Shown: positions 7,109-16,260, counted from the first letter of the stretch. The stretch: DNA of 64,000 bases from Bdellovibrionales bacterium (GCA_018266375.1 JAFEAO010000002.1:367175-431174); one strand, 5' to 3'. Notes: a model not told the origin generated them from the letters alone. Made by a program: numbers and translations.

Positions 7109-10060
7109 CTAGCTTTTTTTGAGCTGAACCGCGCTTTTTGGGCAGTCGACTTGATGAGGACAATATCGGCAATGATCACCAGGCTGCGCTAAGTCAATCG
7201 GGGCCTTGCTCTGGTTGAACAATAATTTTACCGCCAATTTGAAATGATCGGCCGTGATTTTTTCGAGATCGACGCGCTCAAATGCATCGGCAGGCGCCTC
7301 GATGATCTCGATCGAGTTTGCGGTAAAATGAATGAGTCGAGCCGTAACTTTGGTTGCCTCCGTCATTTTCAGAGCCGCCCAGGCGTAAAGTTTGAGCTGC
7401 AGCAAGTAATGCTCGAGCAATTTTTTGGGGGAACGAGGACTTCCCGTCCACTTGTAGTCGGTGACGTGGATCGTTTTGCCGTCGCTTGAGAGCACGAGGC
7501 GATCCATCACGCCCACGAGCGCTTCATCGCGAGAGAACGGGACTTCGAAGCCCACTTCTTTGAACTCCTGCCCCTTCTCGGCATCGAGCGCGGCTCGGAG
7601 GCGGACGACAATCTCAAGACCAAGCTCCGGCGAGGCAAACTCCTGCGCGAGCTCCGGCCAGCGCTCCTCTTCGATGAGTAAGTGCACCTTCTCGCCTTTC
7701 TTGGCGACCGCGGACTGCGTACCCTGCGAAGTAAAAAAATCGGTGCCACGCTCGAGATCGGTAAAATCGAGTTGCTCGATTGGATCGCTGCCACCTCTCG
7801 GTCCGTCTTCGTCATCGCGCGTGCCCGCCTGGATGTCGGTGCCGTACTGGTAGTAATAACGAAGCGGACACTGATGGAGAATCAACCACTCGCTCGGGCT
7901 GTGGCGCGGCCGATACGGATCAAGCTCGACTTTGAGTTTGAGGCGTGAAACCTGTCCTCCTGACGCTTTTGGGATCAAAACGGCACCGTCTGAGACTTGG
8001 ATCGCCGCGCAATCCACCACCTTCAGATGCTTCTGCCCCAGGTGCGCGACCCACGCGCGCCAGTAGTCGCGCACAAGATCGACTTCACGATCTTTGTAGT
8101 CTTCCTTCTCTTTCTGCTTCCACACAAAGTACAGCGCCTCTTGTGCGCGAGTCAGCGCGACGTAGAACACGCGCTTGCTCTCGGACACGTCGGCGCGCTT
8201 TTCCATCTCCGACCAAGTGGTGTAACTCGGATCGGTCTTGTCGCGATTGCCGTCTTCGTCGCGCGCAAAGAGGTGCACGCCCACGCGACGATTCCACAAA
8301 AGATCTTTGCGATTGTCGGCACGCGCCGCCTTTTCGAAATCAAGGAGGATCACGCGCGGGAACTGTAAGCCCTTCGACGCGTGGACGGTCATGATGCGTA
8401 CGGCTCCCGCTTGATCCGGAGGCGGGATGTCGCTCTCGATCTTCTCGTTTTCGACCCAGGAGTGGAGTTGCGACACGACTTCGTGAAACCGCGCGCCCTG
8501 AGCCGATAAGTTCTCACACTTTTGCCAAAGAGTGGCGATCGGGAGAAGCATCTCCTCCGTCATTTCAGGATGCCCCCAGAGTACTTCTAAAATTTGTCCG
8601 GGTCTCAATGGCGTGCGGTCCAGGTATGGCCCACTCAAAGCAAGTGCGACCGGATGTTTGGAATGCAAAAAAAACGAATCGAAAAATCCCGCGCCCGATT
8701 GTTTCCAAGCCATGAGTTCAGCATCCGTGACGCCGATCCAAGGAGCACGCAATGCCGCCACTTGTGAGAGAGAATTATTTTTTGAGAGCCATCCTTTGAG
8801 GAACGCCACCAATTCCACCACTCGGGGATCGCTAAAAAATCTTCCGCCGCTGCCGAAGACAAAGGGCACGCCCGCGGCTTCGAAGGCCGACAAGTACATC
8901 TGCGTTTGCTCTTTTTTAACCGATCGCGCGAGCACGACGTATTCCGAGAGATCTCGGCCTGCCGCCGCTTCGGACCGGAGGAACCGTGCGAGATTCTCTT
9001 CGTTTGATACGTTTAGCTGAAACACGCGACTCGCGTTCGGATCCGTTTCATCGCGCCCCGCAATCAGCGGTTCGTAGTCCATCTCACTTGCGCGAAAGAG
9101 CGGGTCACACACGTCGTTTACAAAATGAATGATCGCGGGACGGCTGCGATAGTTGGTCGTCAGCAAGTGCTTACGCGCCAACCGCTCAGTCAAATCTTGA
9201 AACACGGTGACGTCGGCGTCCCGGAATCGATAGATTGATTGCTTTGGATCTCCGACGATACAGAGATTGCTCATTCCCGGTTTTACAAATTTTTCAAGGA
9301 TCTTGCCTTGAACCGGGTTCGTGTCCTGGAATTCATCGACGAGCACGAGATCAAAGCGTTTTTGATAGTACTGGGCCACTCGCTTGTCTTCGAGCGCGCG
9401 AGCGGCAAAAATTTCGAGATCGTTGAAATCGAGCGCGCCCGCTCGTTGCTTGTAGCGTTTAAATCTGAGAGCGACGGACTCGTAGACACTCCAGAGTTCC
9501 TGCAAACTCTGTGAGGTTTGCTTCCGCACAAATTCTTCGACGCCAAAGGCTTCTAGCGAACGTAATTTTGAAAGTAAGGTTTCGAGGCTCGATTTGGAGT
9601 AAACTCGCAACAAACTTCCGATCGCCTCGGTGATTTCTAAGTTATCGTTTTGAGTCCAAAGCTGATTGACTGAACGACGCCATAAACGTTCGGATTCGTC
9701 TTCGAGCAAAATTCGCTCGCCACCGGCAAGGCCTGCTGCTTCGGGAAATTCTTGAACGATCGAAAATCCAAGCCCGTGAATGGTCTTCACCCAGTGGTCG
9801 TGCTGGCTGTACCCGTCGATGCCGCCGTCCTTGAGCTCGCCTGCGGCCTTGGCTTTCTGAAACCCCTCAGCGAGACTCTGCTTGAGATCCCGAACCGACT
9901 TTTCGGTAAACGACACAGCGCAAAACCGAGCGTCGGGTTTATTCTTTAACAATTGGATGCATTTGGCGACCAAAGTCGTGGTTTTCCCGCATCCCGCACC
10001 CGCGATGACGGCCTGGCCCTGGCCGAAACCCTCAATAATCTCCAATTGTTGTTGATTCAT
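7109..10060 (-). CDS. UvrD/AddA-like helicase with C-terminal RecB-type nuclease
   Basis: A 983-residue fusion of a superfamily 1A helicase and a PD-(D/E)XK nuclease. Helicase motifs in order: Walker A AGAGCGKTTT, VLVDEFQDTN, GDPKQSIYRFRDAD, TTNYRSRP, MTVHASKGLQFPRVILLD and VALTRAQEAL. The nuclease half has GVMDRL and VTDYKW followed by LQLKLYAW. A cysteine in HQCPLRYYYQYG plus the terminal CRYCPHQVDC provide the four Cys of an AddB/Cas4-type Fe-S cluster. The enzyme should unwind and resect DNA ends. It heads the operon with topoisomerase VI, 85 nt upstream of top6B. Confidence 0.9.
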   Translation of the reverse strand: MNQQQLEIIEGFGQGQAVIAGAGCGKTTTLVAKCIQLLKNKPDARFCAVSFTEKSVRDLKQSLAEGFQKAKAAGELKDGGIDGYSQHDHWVKTIHGLGFSIVQEFPEAAGLAGGERILLEDESERLWRRSVNQLWTQNDNLEITEAIGSLLRVYSKSSLETLLSKLRSLEAFGVEEFVRKQTSQSLQELWSVYESVALRFKRYKQRAGALDFNDLEIFAARALEDKRVAQYYQKRFDLVLVDEFQDTNPVQGKILEKFVKPGMSNLCIVGDPKQSIYRFRDADVTVFQDLTERLARKHLLTTNYRSRPAIIHFVNDVCDPLFRASEMDYEPLIAGRDETDPNASRVFQLNVSNEENLARFLRSEAAAGRDLSEYVVLARSVKKEQTQMYLSAFEAAGVPFVFGSGGRFFSDPRVVELVAFLKGWLSKNNSLSQVAALRAPWIGVTDAELMAWKQSGAGFFDSFFLHSKHPVALALSGPYLDRTPLRPGQILEVLWGHPEMTEEMLLPIATLWQKCENLSAQGARFHEVVSQLHSWVENEKIESDIPPPDQAGAVRIMTVHASKGLQFPRVILLDFEKAARADNRKDLLWNRRVGVHLFARDEDGNRDKTDPSYTTWSEMEKRADVSESKRVFYVALTRAQEALYFVWKQKEKEDYKDREVDLVRDYWRAWVAHLGQKHLKVVDCAAIQVSDGAVLIPKASGGQVSRLKLKVELDPYRPRHSPSEWLILHQCPLRYYYQYGTDIQAGTRDDEDGPRGGSDPIEQLDFTDLERGTDFFTSQGTQSAVAKKGEKVHLLIEEERWPELAQEFASPELGLEIVVRLRAALDAEKGQEFKEVGFEVPFSRDEALVGVMDRLVLSSDGKTIHVTDYKWTGSPRSPKKLLEHYLLQLKLYAWAALKMTEATKVTARLIHFTANSIEIIEAPADAFERVDLEKITADHFKLAVKLLFNQSKAPIDLAQPGDHCRYCPHQVDCPKSAVQLKKS

Positions 10061-10146
10061 TCTTTAGACCCGAACATGCTCAACGCCCATCCTATCGGAT
10101 CTCTGACTCTCGCTCAAGGATTCTTGACGGTCGGCCGATAAAGGTA

Positions 10147-11313
10147 ATGATGAAGAAGTCAGGAGCGCAGAAAACCACCAGCTTTAGAGTCGCATTCGTC
10201 ATGGATGATCGTCTTCCGCACGATCGTAAGGCCATCTTCACGCGCACCGTTTCGATGATGAAATCCAAGTTCCAAATGGATATTTTTTCGTCGTCGATGA
10301 CCGAAGACGAGCTTCTCAAGGAACTCGAAAAAACCGCCTACGGCCTCGTGATCATGCCGTGGTACCACTACGTCTCCTGGAAAAAAGTCGAAGGTTTTTT
10401 CGGCTCGCTCCGCATGCAGGGTTCGACCGTCGCCGGATATTTCGCCGACGCGATTCTGCCGTTCGAATTCTCTCACCTTCCGAACTATCACCGTTTTATT
10501 TTGCTCGATTTCTACCGCTTCGATCAAAACGAAATCGAATGGATTTTACAATCTCTCGTGGTGCCGGAGCGTCGCAGTGGTTTTAGCGGCCTTTTTGCCC
10601 GCAATACGTCGGTATATTTCGATGAGTGGTACGACGAGGACACGACTCCCACTCGCAGTATCGATTCGTTCATGAAGCATCCGCTTCTTCAGAGCGGCAC
10701 CTGGAACCATCGCTTGTCGAGCCTCCGCTTTTACATGACGGCGCTTTGGTCGATCTGTTTTGAAAAGAAACACACCATCGCCACCAACAGCGCGATCGCG
10801 ACTCTCGAGGTCGCCGAAGTCAACCGTCGCCTGGTCATTAAACTTTTATTTGAGAGCACCGAGCACACGTTGCACTCGATGATGAATCACCTGTGGCCGA
10901 ACTCGCCGAACCAACATTCGGCGCTTCGCGAACTCTATCGTCACGCCGACTATCTGCGGATCCATCAATTTCCGGAATCTCAGCAAGTCGAGATCACGGC
11001 GTTCTTTACTCCATCCGCTCCGGCGATCAGCTTTCCGAACGAGCTTCGCGGCTGGTGGATCGAGCCCCTGACCAAAAAATTCGCAAAAAACTCGGACGAA
11101 GAGCAATTCGTCAAGCGGGTCCCGATTCACCAACATGGGGCCAACGAAGTCGGCGGAAACCTCCATCAGGCGGTCGAAGTCCTCCGCCAGGCCCTACTCA
11201 AGATGAACTCCCTCACTCCCGAGGAACGCTCGACGTACGAACCCCGGGTGACTAACATCAAATTCCTGGTCGGTGAGATCGACAAGAAGGTCACGCAGAA
11301 AAAGGCGGCGTAG
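10147..11313 (+). CDS. hypothetical protein, 388 aa
   Basis: A 388-residue soluble protein of no family I recognise. It starts at ATG (10147 or the adjacent ATG at 10150) after AAAGG. The first 130 residues alternate beta and helix segments (FRVAFVMDD, YGLVIMPWYHY, VAGYFADAI), which suggests a receiver-like or Rossmann-like fold without the usual phospho-acceptor context. The C-terminal half is helical and charged. It diverges from the helicase gene with an 86-nt intergenic region. Codon use matches the core genes, so it is a resident gene. Confidence 0.75.
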   Translation: MMKKSGAQKTTSFRVAFVMDDRLPHDRKAIFTRTVSMMKSKFQMDIFSSSMTEDELLKELEKTAYGLVIMPWYHYVSWKKVEGFFGSLRMQGSTVAGYFADAILPFEFSHLPNYHRFILLDFYRFDQNEIEWILQSLVVPERRSGFSGLFARNTSVYFDEWYDEDTTPTRSIDSFMKHPLLQSGTWNHRLSSLRFYMTALWSICFEKKHTIATNSAIATLEVAEVNRRLVIKLLFESTEHTLHSMMNHLWPNSPNQHSALRELYRHADYLRIHQFPESQQVEITAFFTPSAPAISFPNELRGWWIEPLTKKFAKNSDEEQFVKRVPIHQHGANEVGGNLHQAVEVLRQALLKMNSLTPEERSTYEPRVTNIKFLVGEIDKKVTQKKAA

Positions 11314-11489
11314 GCCCCTCTGCTTTCCGCCATCGTTCGGTCGCCGCCATCTGCTCCACCGCCGCCATCCAACTTACGCGACGGCAATACTCCAACCGAA
11401 CCCGTTCAAATCGAAATCAATTTTCTTAATGATCAGCAAATCTCCACTTACAAATTGACATCGCTGAAAACTCGGAATAGCCCTTGAAT

Positions 11490-12023
11490 ATGGCGCGCGA
11501 CCTACAGCTTGCATTTCTTGAATTTGAGAAGGAAAAGATCAAAGACTTCGGCGGGACTACCGTGAAGGGCAACCCGCGCGAGCGTCGCCCGATCTCATTA
11601 GGACGTCCGATGCACTTGGTGATGCGGTCGTCGCACGCACGCGCAGACCGGTCGTTTTTGAAACGCTCGCGTCGCATCGCCATCCAAGCTCTCGTTGAGC
11701 GTCAAGCCAGGCTAAAAGGTGTAAGGATTTACCGCTATGCAAACAGCGGGAATCATCTGCATTTGATTGTATTACCCCGCTCCCGCGAGTCGTTTCATGC
11801 CTTTACTCGCGCCATCAGCGGCTTGATCGCACGCCTCGTCCTGCGGGCAGAACGAGGCTGCGCTAAAAACCTGCGTTTTTGGGACGCGCGCCCTTTTACC
11901 CGGATTTTGGAATGGGGCCGCGACTATCGGCGGGCTTGCGCATACGTCGTGCAAAACAAACTTGAGGCATTGGGATTTGTACCGTATCGCCCTCGGCAAC
12001 TAAAAAAGAAAGCGCCACCCTAA
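11490..12023 (+). CDS. Y1 HUH transposase-like protein (IS200/RAYT type)
   Basis: A 177-residue single-tyrosine HUH endonuclease. The HUH motif is intact (NHLHLIV in RYANSGNHLHLIV, about residue 91), and a candidate nucleophile tyrosine lies in RACAYVVQNKLEALG near the C-terminus, as in REP-associated tyrosine transposases. It has no adjacent accessory gene tnpB, which fits a RAYT rather than a mobile IS605. The ATG at 11490 is preferred over an in-frame TTG two codons earlier. No REP hairpin is obvious directly beside it. Confidence 0.8.
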   Translation: MARDLQLAFLEFEKEKIKDFGGTTVKGNPRERRPISLGRPMHLVMRSSHARADRSFLKRSRRIAIQALVERQARLKGVRIYRYANSGNHLHLIVLPRSRESFHAFTRAISGLIARLVLRAERGCAKNLRFWDARPFTRILEWGRDYRRACAYVVQNKLEALGFVPYRPRQLKKKAPP

Positions 12024-12117
12024 CCCCGCTTCCAAACTTCGAGAAACCCTAGACTCGCAATCCGCTTCAAAGTAGTATTTTGTTAATGCAAACCCAATCT
12101 GCCATGGTGGAGCGACA

Positions 12118-13467
12118 TTGACCCCTTTTGAGTTTCTAAGCCGGATTTCGTTTTTTTCGATCTTAAGCTGGAGTTTCTTTCTCATCGCCGTCATCTGTGC
12201 GATCGTTCTCACCAATTTCCATAACCCGCTCGTGCGCAAGTATCGCTCGACGCTGCTGTCGATTGCGTTCTCAGGCTTAGCGCTCGGTGCCGCGAGCTGG
12301 AGCACTCCGTTTTTGCTCCGTCAAATCAACCCCGACCAGTCGCGGATGACTCCGATCGATCAGCTCACGATCACTCAGTGGGTGGAACCCGTGTCGAACC
12401 CGACGACGAGCGAAAATTCATCGGCCGAAAACGCGATCACGCCCGACGAAATCGGCTGGGCAAAAAAACTCGGATTCAAATTCAAATACAAGATGGGCTT
12501 TCAGTTTGAATTCGAAAAGCTGATCGCCTCCTACGATTCGACCCTGGTTGTGCTCGACAAAAAGGGGTCGCTCCGCGGATTCAACGCCTACTCGGGCCTG
12601 AATCATTGGCAGATCAATCTCGACATCACGCAATTTGTGAGTCGGATCCAGCTCCAAAAGAAGCTTTTTATTCTGGATCGCAATCATCAACTCGATATTT
12701 TGCGGATCACTTGTCTTGACTTGCAAAATCCGTCGGTGCTTTGGCAACGGACCATTCCGAACTCGCGCGACGGCGCCATGCAGATCGATCTCGATAACCA
12801 GAATTTGATCGTGAGCAGCGGCACCAACGGCATTTGGGCTTTGCGCTCCAAAACCGGCGAGATCGGCTGGAAACGGCCCGAAATTTACTCGAAGATTCAA
12901 ACCACGATTATCGGCAAGCAGGCTTTGGCGTTTGAACCCTCGGTCATGAAACGCGCCGGCTCCTGGTACTTTTTGGATTTACTCAGCGGCAACACCCAGC
13001 AGAAGGTATTGCATGTCTATCCGGATTTGGGCGAAGCCAAGAGCTTGGGTTCCATCTTTGTCGCTCGCGTGGGGAACGAACAACTCTTTGCACTGAATCT
13101 CCCGTCTCTGAATCCGCTTTGGAGTTTTAACCTACTCGAGAAGCCGGCCTTCTACGAGATCCTGAGTACGGGATCGTATTTTGTATTCTACGATTCGCAA
13201 TCGATGGAAAAACGTTCGATCGAAAAAAACGAACTCGAGTGGCAGAAAAAATTTAGTAATATCGATCCGCGCTGGATTCGTTTCTCGGCGGATCGCTCGA
13301 CTTTTGCTCTCCCGACCTCAACCGATCAGTCGATCGCGTTCTACGACACCGAGACCGGAGAATACAAATCGAGCGCGGTGGCGAGTGAGCCGATCGTTGA
13401 CTTTACTTACTTCGGCGACTGGATGTACGTCTTCAGTGAAGGCCGAATGTGGGCGTATCAGAAATGA
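12118..13467 (+). CDS. membrane-anchored PQQ-type beta-propeller protein
   Basis: A 449-residue protein with two N-terminal hydrophobic helices (SFFLIAVICAIVL and STLLSIAFSGLALGAAS), then a domain of repeated blades with the PQQ/BamB-like pattern: LVVLDKKGSLRGFNAYSGLNHW, IWALRSKTGEIGWKRPE, SIAFYDTETGEYKSS. This suggests a seven- or eight-bladed propeller outside the cytoplasm that binds partner proteins; no catalytic motif is seen. The start is TTG at 12118, supported by GGTGGAG about 6 nt upstream. Function is unknown beyond the fold. Confidence 0.7.
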   Translation: MTPFEFLSRISFFSILSWSFFLIAVICAIVLTNFHNPLVRKYRSTLLSIAFSGLALGAASWSTPFLLRQINPDQSRMTPIDQLTITQWVEPVSNPTTSENSSAENAITPDEIGWAKKLGFKFKYKMGFQFEFEKLIASYDSTLVVLDKKGSLRGFNAYSGLNHWQINLDITQFVSRIQLQKKLFILDRNHQLDILRITCLDLQNPSVLWQRTIPNSRDGAMQIDLDNQNLIVSSGTNGIWALRSKTGEIGWKRPEIYSKIQTTIIGKQALAFEPSVMKRAGSWYFLDLLSGNTQQKVLHVYPDLGEAKSLGSIFVARVGNEQLFALNLPSLNPLWSFNLLEKPAFYEILSTGSYFVFYDSQSMEKRSIEKNELEWQKKFSNIDPRWIRFSADRSTFALPTSTDQSIAFYDTETGEYKSSAVASEPIVDFTYFGDWMYVFSEGRMWAYQK

Positions 13468-13471
13468 TCGC

Positions 13472-13588
13472 TTCCAGTCCTTATATTTATTTTTGTTTTT
13501 TCGCTCACCGGACGTCGTGTCCTCTCTCTTTCGCCATCCATGGCTCGATTCAACTCGCAAAAAACAAAAATAAATATAAGGACCGGAA
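13472..13588. repeat. 117-bp element with 30-bp terminal inverted repeats
   Basis: The arms are 13472-13501 and 13559-13588. They are inverted copies over 30 bp with a single mismatch, including 25 bp that match perfectly. They are AT-rich (key core TTATATTTATTTTTG) and enclose a 57-nt spacer of normal GC content. The element fills most of the gap between the beta-propeller stop and the EamA start. It could be a MITE-like remnant, a cruciform, or a very long terminator or attenuator hairpin. No target-site duplication is evident. Confidence 0.75.
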
Positions 13589-13639
13589 ACAGCTTTTCTA
13601 TCCGTACCCCGAAAATTTCTTGTGCAACTCGGAGCATCC

Positions 13640-14635
13640 ATGACGTCCACGACGTCCACTCACCTTCGCAGACGCTCGCTCTTGGAACTCTTTGTCGCGA
13701 CGTCGATTTTCGGTCTCGCGTTTGTCACCTCGATCTGGGCGATGGAAGGCATCGGGCCGATTTGGGTCACGTCGATCCGGTTTATCTTTGCGATCGTCAT
13801 GCTCGATCTCTTGAGCCGCGCTCGTGTCCTGGGCTTGGAGCCTCTCAAGTATTCGTGGCAACAACTGAAAGCGGTCTTCTGGCCCGGGTTCTTTTTGTTC
13901 GGCACTCTCACGTTTCAGACTTGGGGTCTTAAATATACTTCTGCTACCAAGTGCGGGTTCATCACCGTCCTCTACGTTTTGCTCGTGCCGTTCCTGGAGC
14001 GCATCTTTTTTAAACGCAAGATCTCGCCGTTTGTGTGGCTCTGGATCGGGCTTGCGCTTGTGGGCACGGCGCTCATCTGCGGTGCGATCGTTGAAGTCGC
14101 CGCAGGCCCGGGTTCCACGGGCGGCTCCATCGGTTTCGCAGAGGATTTCTTGGGCGCGTTCAACATCGGCGACGGGCTGACGCTTTTGTGTGCGTTTGCG
14201 GCTGCAGGACACCTGATCGTCTTGAATCACAAACTCCAGCACTCGGAGCATGCGGCGCTGTTTACGGCGAAGCCGGTTTTGTTCCACATCTATCAAAGTG
14301 CGTGGGTGATCATTCTTGCGGCGGTCCTCGGTTACTTTGTGGAGGGAACGGGTTGGACCGTTTTTCTGACCGGTGGATTCTGGACCGCGAAGATTTGGCT
14401 CAGTGTTTTGCAACTGGGGCTCATGTCGTCCGGGATTGCGTTTTTGATTTTGGTGCGAGCTCAGCGATATGTTCCGGCGACGACCGCGGGTCTGGTGGTG
14501 CTGCTCGAATCGCCCTGGGCGATGGTATTTTCGGTTTGGCTCATGGACGAAAAACTCACCCTGCTCCAACTTCTGGGGGCTGGCTTGATCCTTACTGCTT
14601 CGGTCGCGGAATGCATTCAGCAGGCAAAGAAATAA
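13640..14635 (+). CDS. EamA/DMT-superfamily transporter
   Basis: A 331-residue inner-membrane protein with about ten predicted helices in two EamA halves, a drug/metabolite transporter architecture. Typical motifs are FVTSIWAMEGIGPIWVTSIRFIFA at the start and LESPWAMVFSVWLMDEKLTLLQLLGAGLIL near the end. The ATG at 13640 is preferred because GGAG lies 5 nt upstream; an in-frame GTG at 13622 is less likely. Substrate is unknown; family members export amino acids and metabolites. The stop codon abuts the stop of the convergent Doc gene with no base between. Confidence 0.88.
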   Translation: MTSTTSTHLRRRSLLELFVATSIFGLAFVTSIWAMEGIGPIWVTSIRFIFAIVMLDLLSRARVLGLEPLKYSWQQLKAVFWPGFFLFGTLTFQTWGLKYTSATKCGFITVLYVLLVPFLERIFFKRKISPFVWLWIGLALVGTALICGAIVEVAAGPGSTGGSIGFAEDFLGAFNIGDGLTLLCAFAAAGHLIVLNHKLQHSEHAALFTAKPVLFHIYQSAWVIILAAVLGYFVEGTGWTVFLTGGFWTAKIWLSVLQLGLMSSGIAFLILVRAQRYVPATTAGLVVLLESPWAMVFSVWLMDEKLTLLQLLGAGLILTASVAECIQQAKK

Positions 14636-15016
14636 TTAGCCTGGTCTTGAATGCTTTTTTAACCAAGCCGCTATCGCAACAACCTCGATCTTTGATTCGA
14701 TGACTTGATTCAAAATAAAGTCAGCGAATTCGGTATTTTTAGTTTTTATCTCGATACTATTGATTTTCAAAAAAGCAGCCGTGACCAACAGGGCGACTCG
14801 TTTATTGCCGTCCACAAAGGGGTGGTTCATGCAAAAACTTTGAAGAAGGGCCCCAGCCTGGTCGAAAATCGTCTCGTAGTAACCAGACTGCGGGCGATAT
14901 AACGAGCTTTCAATCAATCCGAGGTCTCGCACTCCACTTGCACCGCCGTGGCGTGCGAGGGCTAGACGGTGCAATTCCAATACCTCTGAGAGAGTTAGGT
15001 AATGAGTGAGTTTCAT
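14636..15016 (-). CDS. doc: Doc-family (Fic fold) toxin
   Basis: A 126-residue toxin of the death-on-curing family. The Fic-fold motif HPFVDGNKR is present near residue 67, followed by a helical C-terminus. Doc toxins phosphorylate EF-Tu and stop translation. The gene lies 9 nt downstream of a small ribbon-helix-helix-like gene that should encode its antitoxin, in the usual antitoxin-first order. The length matches the family. The pair is the left edge of a cluster of toxin-antitoxin genes. Confidence 0.88.
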   Translation of the reverse strand: MKLTHYLTLSEVLELHRLALARHGGASGVRDLGLIESSLYRPQSGYYETIFDQAGALLQSFCMNHPFVDGNKRVALLVTAAFLKINSIEIKTKNTEFADFILNQVIESKIEVVAIAAWLKKHSRPG

Positions 15017-15025
15017 GAAAATCGA

Positions 15026-15241
15026 CTATTTGGCGAGCTTTTTGAGATCTGAATCAAATTGATCCATCAAATCGCCCGCTAGTCGGTCAAAGCCTGGACG
15101 GATTTTCTTTTTTTGAATGAGGTCGATCGCGGCCTCCGTCAGAAGCGACGAGATATCGACTTTCATCTTTTCAGAAAGTGACTTCAATTCATTCCAAACT
15201 CGATCATCCATAACAGAACTGAATTTTTTTGCGGAGCCCAT
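15026..15241 (-). CDS. antitoxin for Doc, ribbon-helix-helix-like
   Basis: A 71-residue protein with the composition of a small ribbon-helix-helix antitoxin. The segment KFSSVMDDRVWNELKSLSEKMKVDISSLLTEAAID fits a beta strand plus two helices, and a charged C-terminal tail (FDSDLKKLAK) would bind the toxin. It overlaps neither neighbour and precedes doc by 9 nt. A run of TCAAGA motifs directly upstream (15255-15291) is the likely operator for autoregulation. Identity is inferred from position, size and pattern. Confidence 0.75.
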   Translation of the reverse strand: MGSAKKFSSVMDDRVWNELKSLSEKMKVDISSLLTEAAIDLIQKKKIRPGFDRLAGDLMDQFDSDLKKLAK

Positions 15242-15254
15242 ACCACACTAGTTT

Positions 15255-15291
15255 ATCAAGACAAATCAAGAAATGTCAAGACATATCTTGA
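15255..15291 (-). promoter_or_regulatory. probable operator of the doc toxin-antitoxin pair
   Basis: Three TCAAGA motifs occur in tandem and the last forms a palindrome with TCTTGA (15276-15291, arms of 6 bp, spacer CATA). The cluster lies immediately upstream of the antitoxin start at 15241, where an autoregulatory RHH antitoxin would bind. The role is inferred from position and symmetry. Confidence 0.55.
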
Positions 15292-15305
15292 TTCTAAAAT
15301 ACGTC

Positions 15306-15659
15306 TTATTCCCCGATAAACACTTGCCAGCCGACATTCAGGATCGCCGCGAGACGTTTAGCCATTTTCTTGCCGATCGGGCGCTTGCCGTGTTCCATCT
15401 TGGAGAGATCGCCTTGCGTGATCTTCAGTTTTGCCGCGAGCTCCGCTTGGGTCATGTCTTCCTTAAGACGGGCACCTCGAAGAATCGAACCTAGCTTTGT
15501 ATATTTTAAGTCAAGATCCTTAAAAACTTCGTCGGCATCGACCCACTCGTCGTCGTCATCGGTCACGCGGTAGTCATCCAGAAGGACCAACAGACCTTCC
15601 GCTTTGTCTTTTGGGACTTGAAACCTCCTGCCCGTATCTCGGACGATCAGCTCGATCAT
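15306..15659 (-). CDS. XRE-family regulator or orphan antitoxin
   Basis: A 117-residue protein whose C-terminal half is an XRE helix-turn-helix: LGSILRGARLKEDMTQAELAAKLKITQGDLSKMEHGKRPIGKKMAKRLAAIL. The N-terminal 50 residues are an acidic domain of unknown fold (LLDDYRVTDDDDEWVDAD). The ATG at 15659 is preferred because GAAGG lies 6 nt upstream; an in-frame ATG at 15704 would add 15 residues. It sits between the Doc pair and the HigB/HigA-like pair with no toxin of its own beside it, so it may be a solitary antitoxin or regulator. Confidence 0.78.
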   Translation of the reverse strand: MIELIVRDTGRRFQVPKDKAEGLLVLLDDYRVTDDDDEWVDADEVFKDLDLKYTKLGSILRGARLKEDMTQAELAAKLKITQGDLSKMEHGKRPIGKKMAKRLAAILNVGWQVFIGE

Positions 15660-15762
15660 TGGACCTTCAATAGGGCGCTTTTTCACACGTCGATAATATA
15701 GCATTTTTTGCCATATAGCAAATATTGCATTTGCCTTACGAGTAACGTTTGCGGGTCAATCA

Positions 15763-16260
15763 TTAAGCAACCCAATCCGAGAGCAGTTCTCTTTCCGGCA
15801 ACTTCAACGCGCCGGCGATTCGATAAAGTGTCGCCCGTCTCGGCATAGCAGCCGAATTAAAGAACCGGCTCAAGGAAGGTTGTGGGATACCTGTCTCGGC
15901 AGCGAGCTTACTGATCCCGCCCCAACGATCCACCGTTTTTCTGAGAGCATTTTTGAATTTCTTAACGTCTTTCGCGATCTTGTCCAAATCATCGAAACGC
16001 ACATACGGCTTTTTAAGCGGCTCCGGAGGAGCCTCTTCGCGCTCATCAACGACGTCCTGGATATCCGCTTCGATCCCCTGCCGATCGCTCGGATCCGATT
16101 CTTCCAGCCATAACTCCATCAGATCGAACATACCTTCGTACTCGATCGCGACCGAAACGGCTTTTTCGATAAAAACCGCCGAAAGACCCGCCTGATTCAT
16201 GGCCGCAGCGACAATGTAGACTTTCACTTTTTGCTTAGCTGTCGTCGTGAACGGAATCAT
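15763..16260 (-). CDS. HTH antitoxin, HigA-like, second gene of a TA pair
   Basis: A 165-residue protein with a C-terminal helix-turn-helix (WGGISKLAAETGIPQPSLSRFFNSAAMPRRATLYRIAGAL) and an N-terminal acidic helical half. It follows a RelE/HigB-like toxin gene with a 4-base ATGA overlap, the toxin-first order typical of higBA systems. The long N-terminal region is unusual for a HigA and may be the toxin-neutralising part. It should repress the operon through the AT-rich palindrome upstream of the toxin gene. Confidence 0.75.
   Translation of the reverse strand: MIPFTTTAKQKVKVYIVAAAMNQAGLSAVFIEKAVSVAIEYEGMFDLMELWLEESDPSDRQGIEADIQDVVDEREEAPPEPLKKPYVRFDDLDKIAKDVKKFKNALRKTVDRWGGISKLAAETGIPQPSLSRFFNSAAMPRRATLYRIAGALKLPERELLSDWVA

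Noticed and set aside
13598..14569. Long minus-strand open frame of 323 codons
   Set aside because: Antisense to the EamA transporter gene; extremely rich in Arg, Glu, Asp and Lys with no domain pattern.
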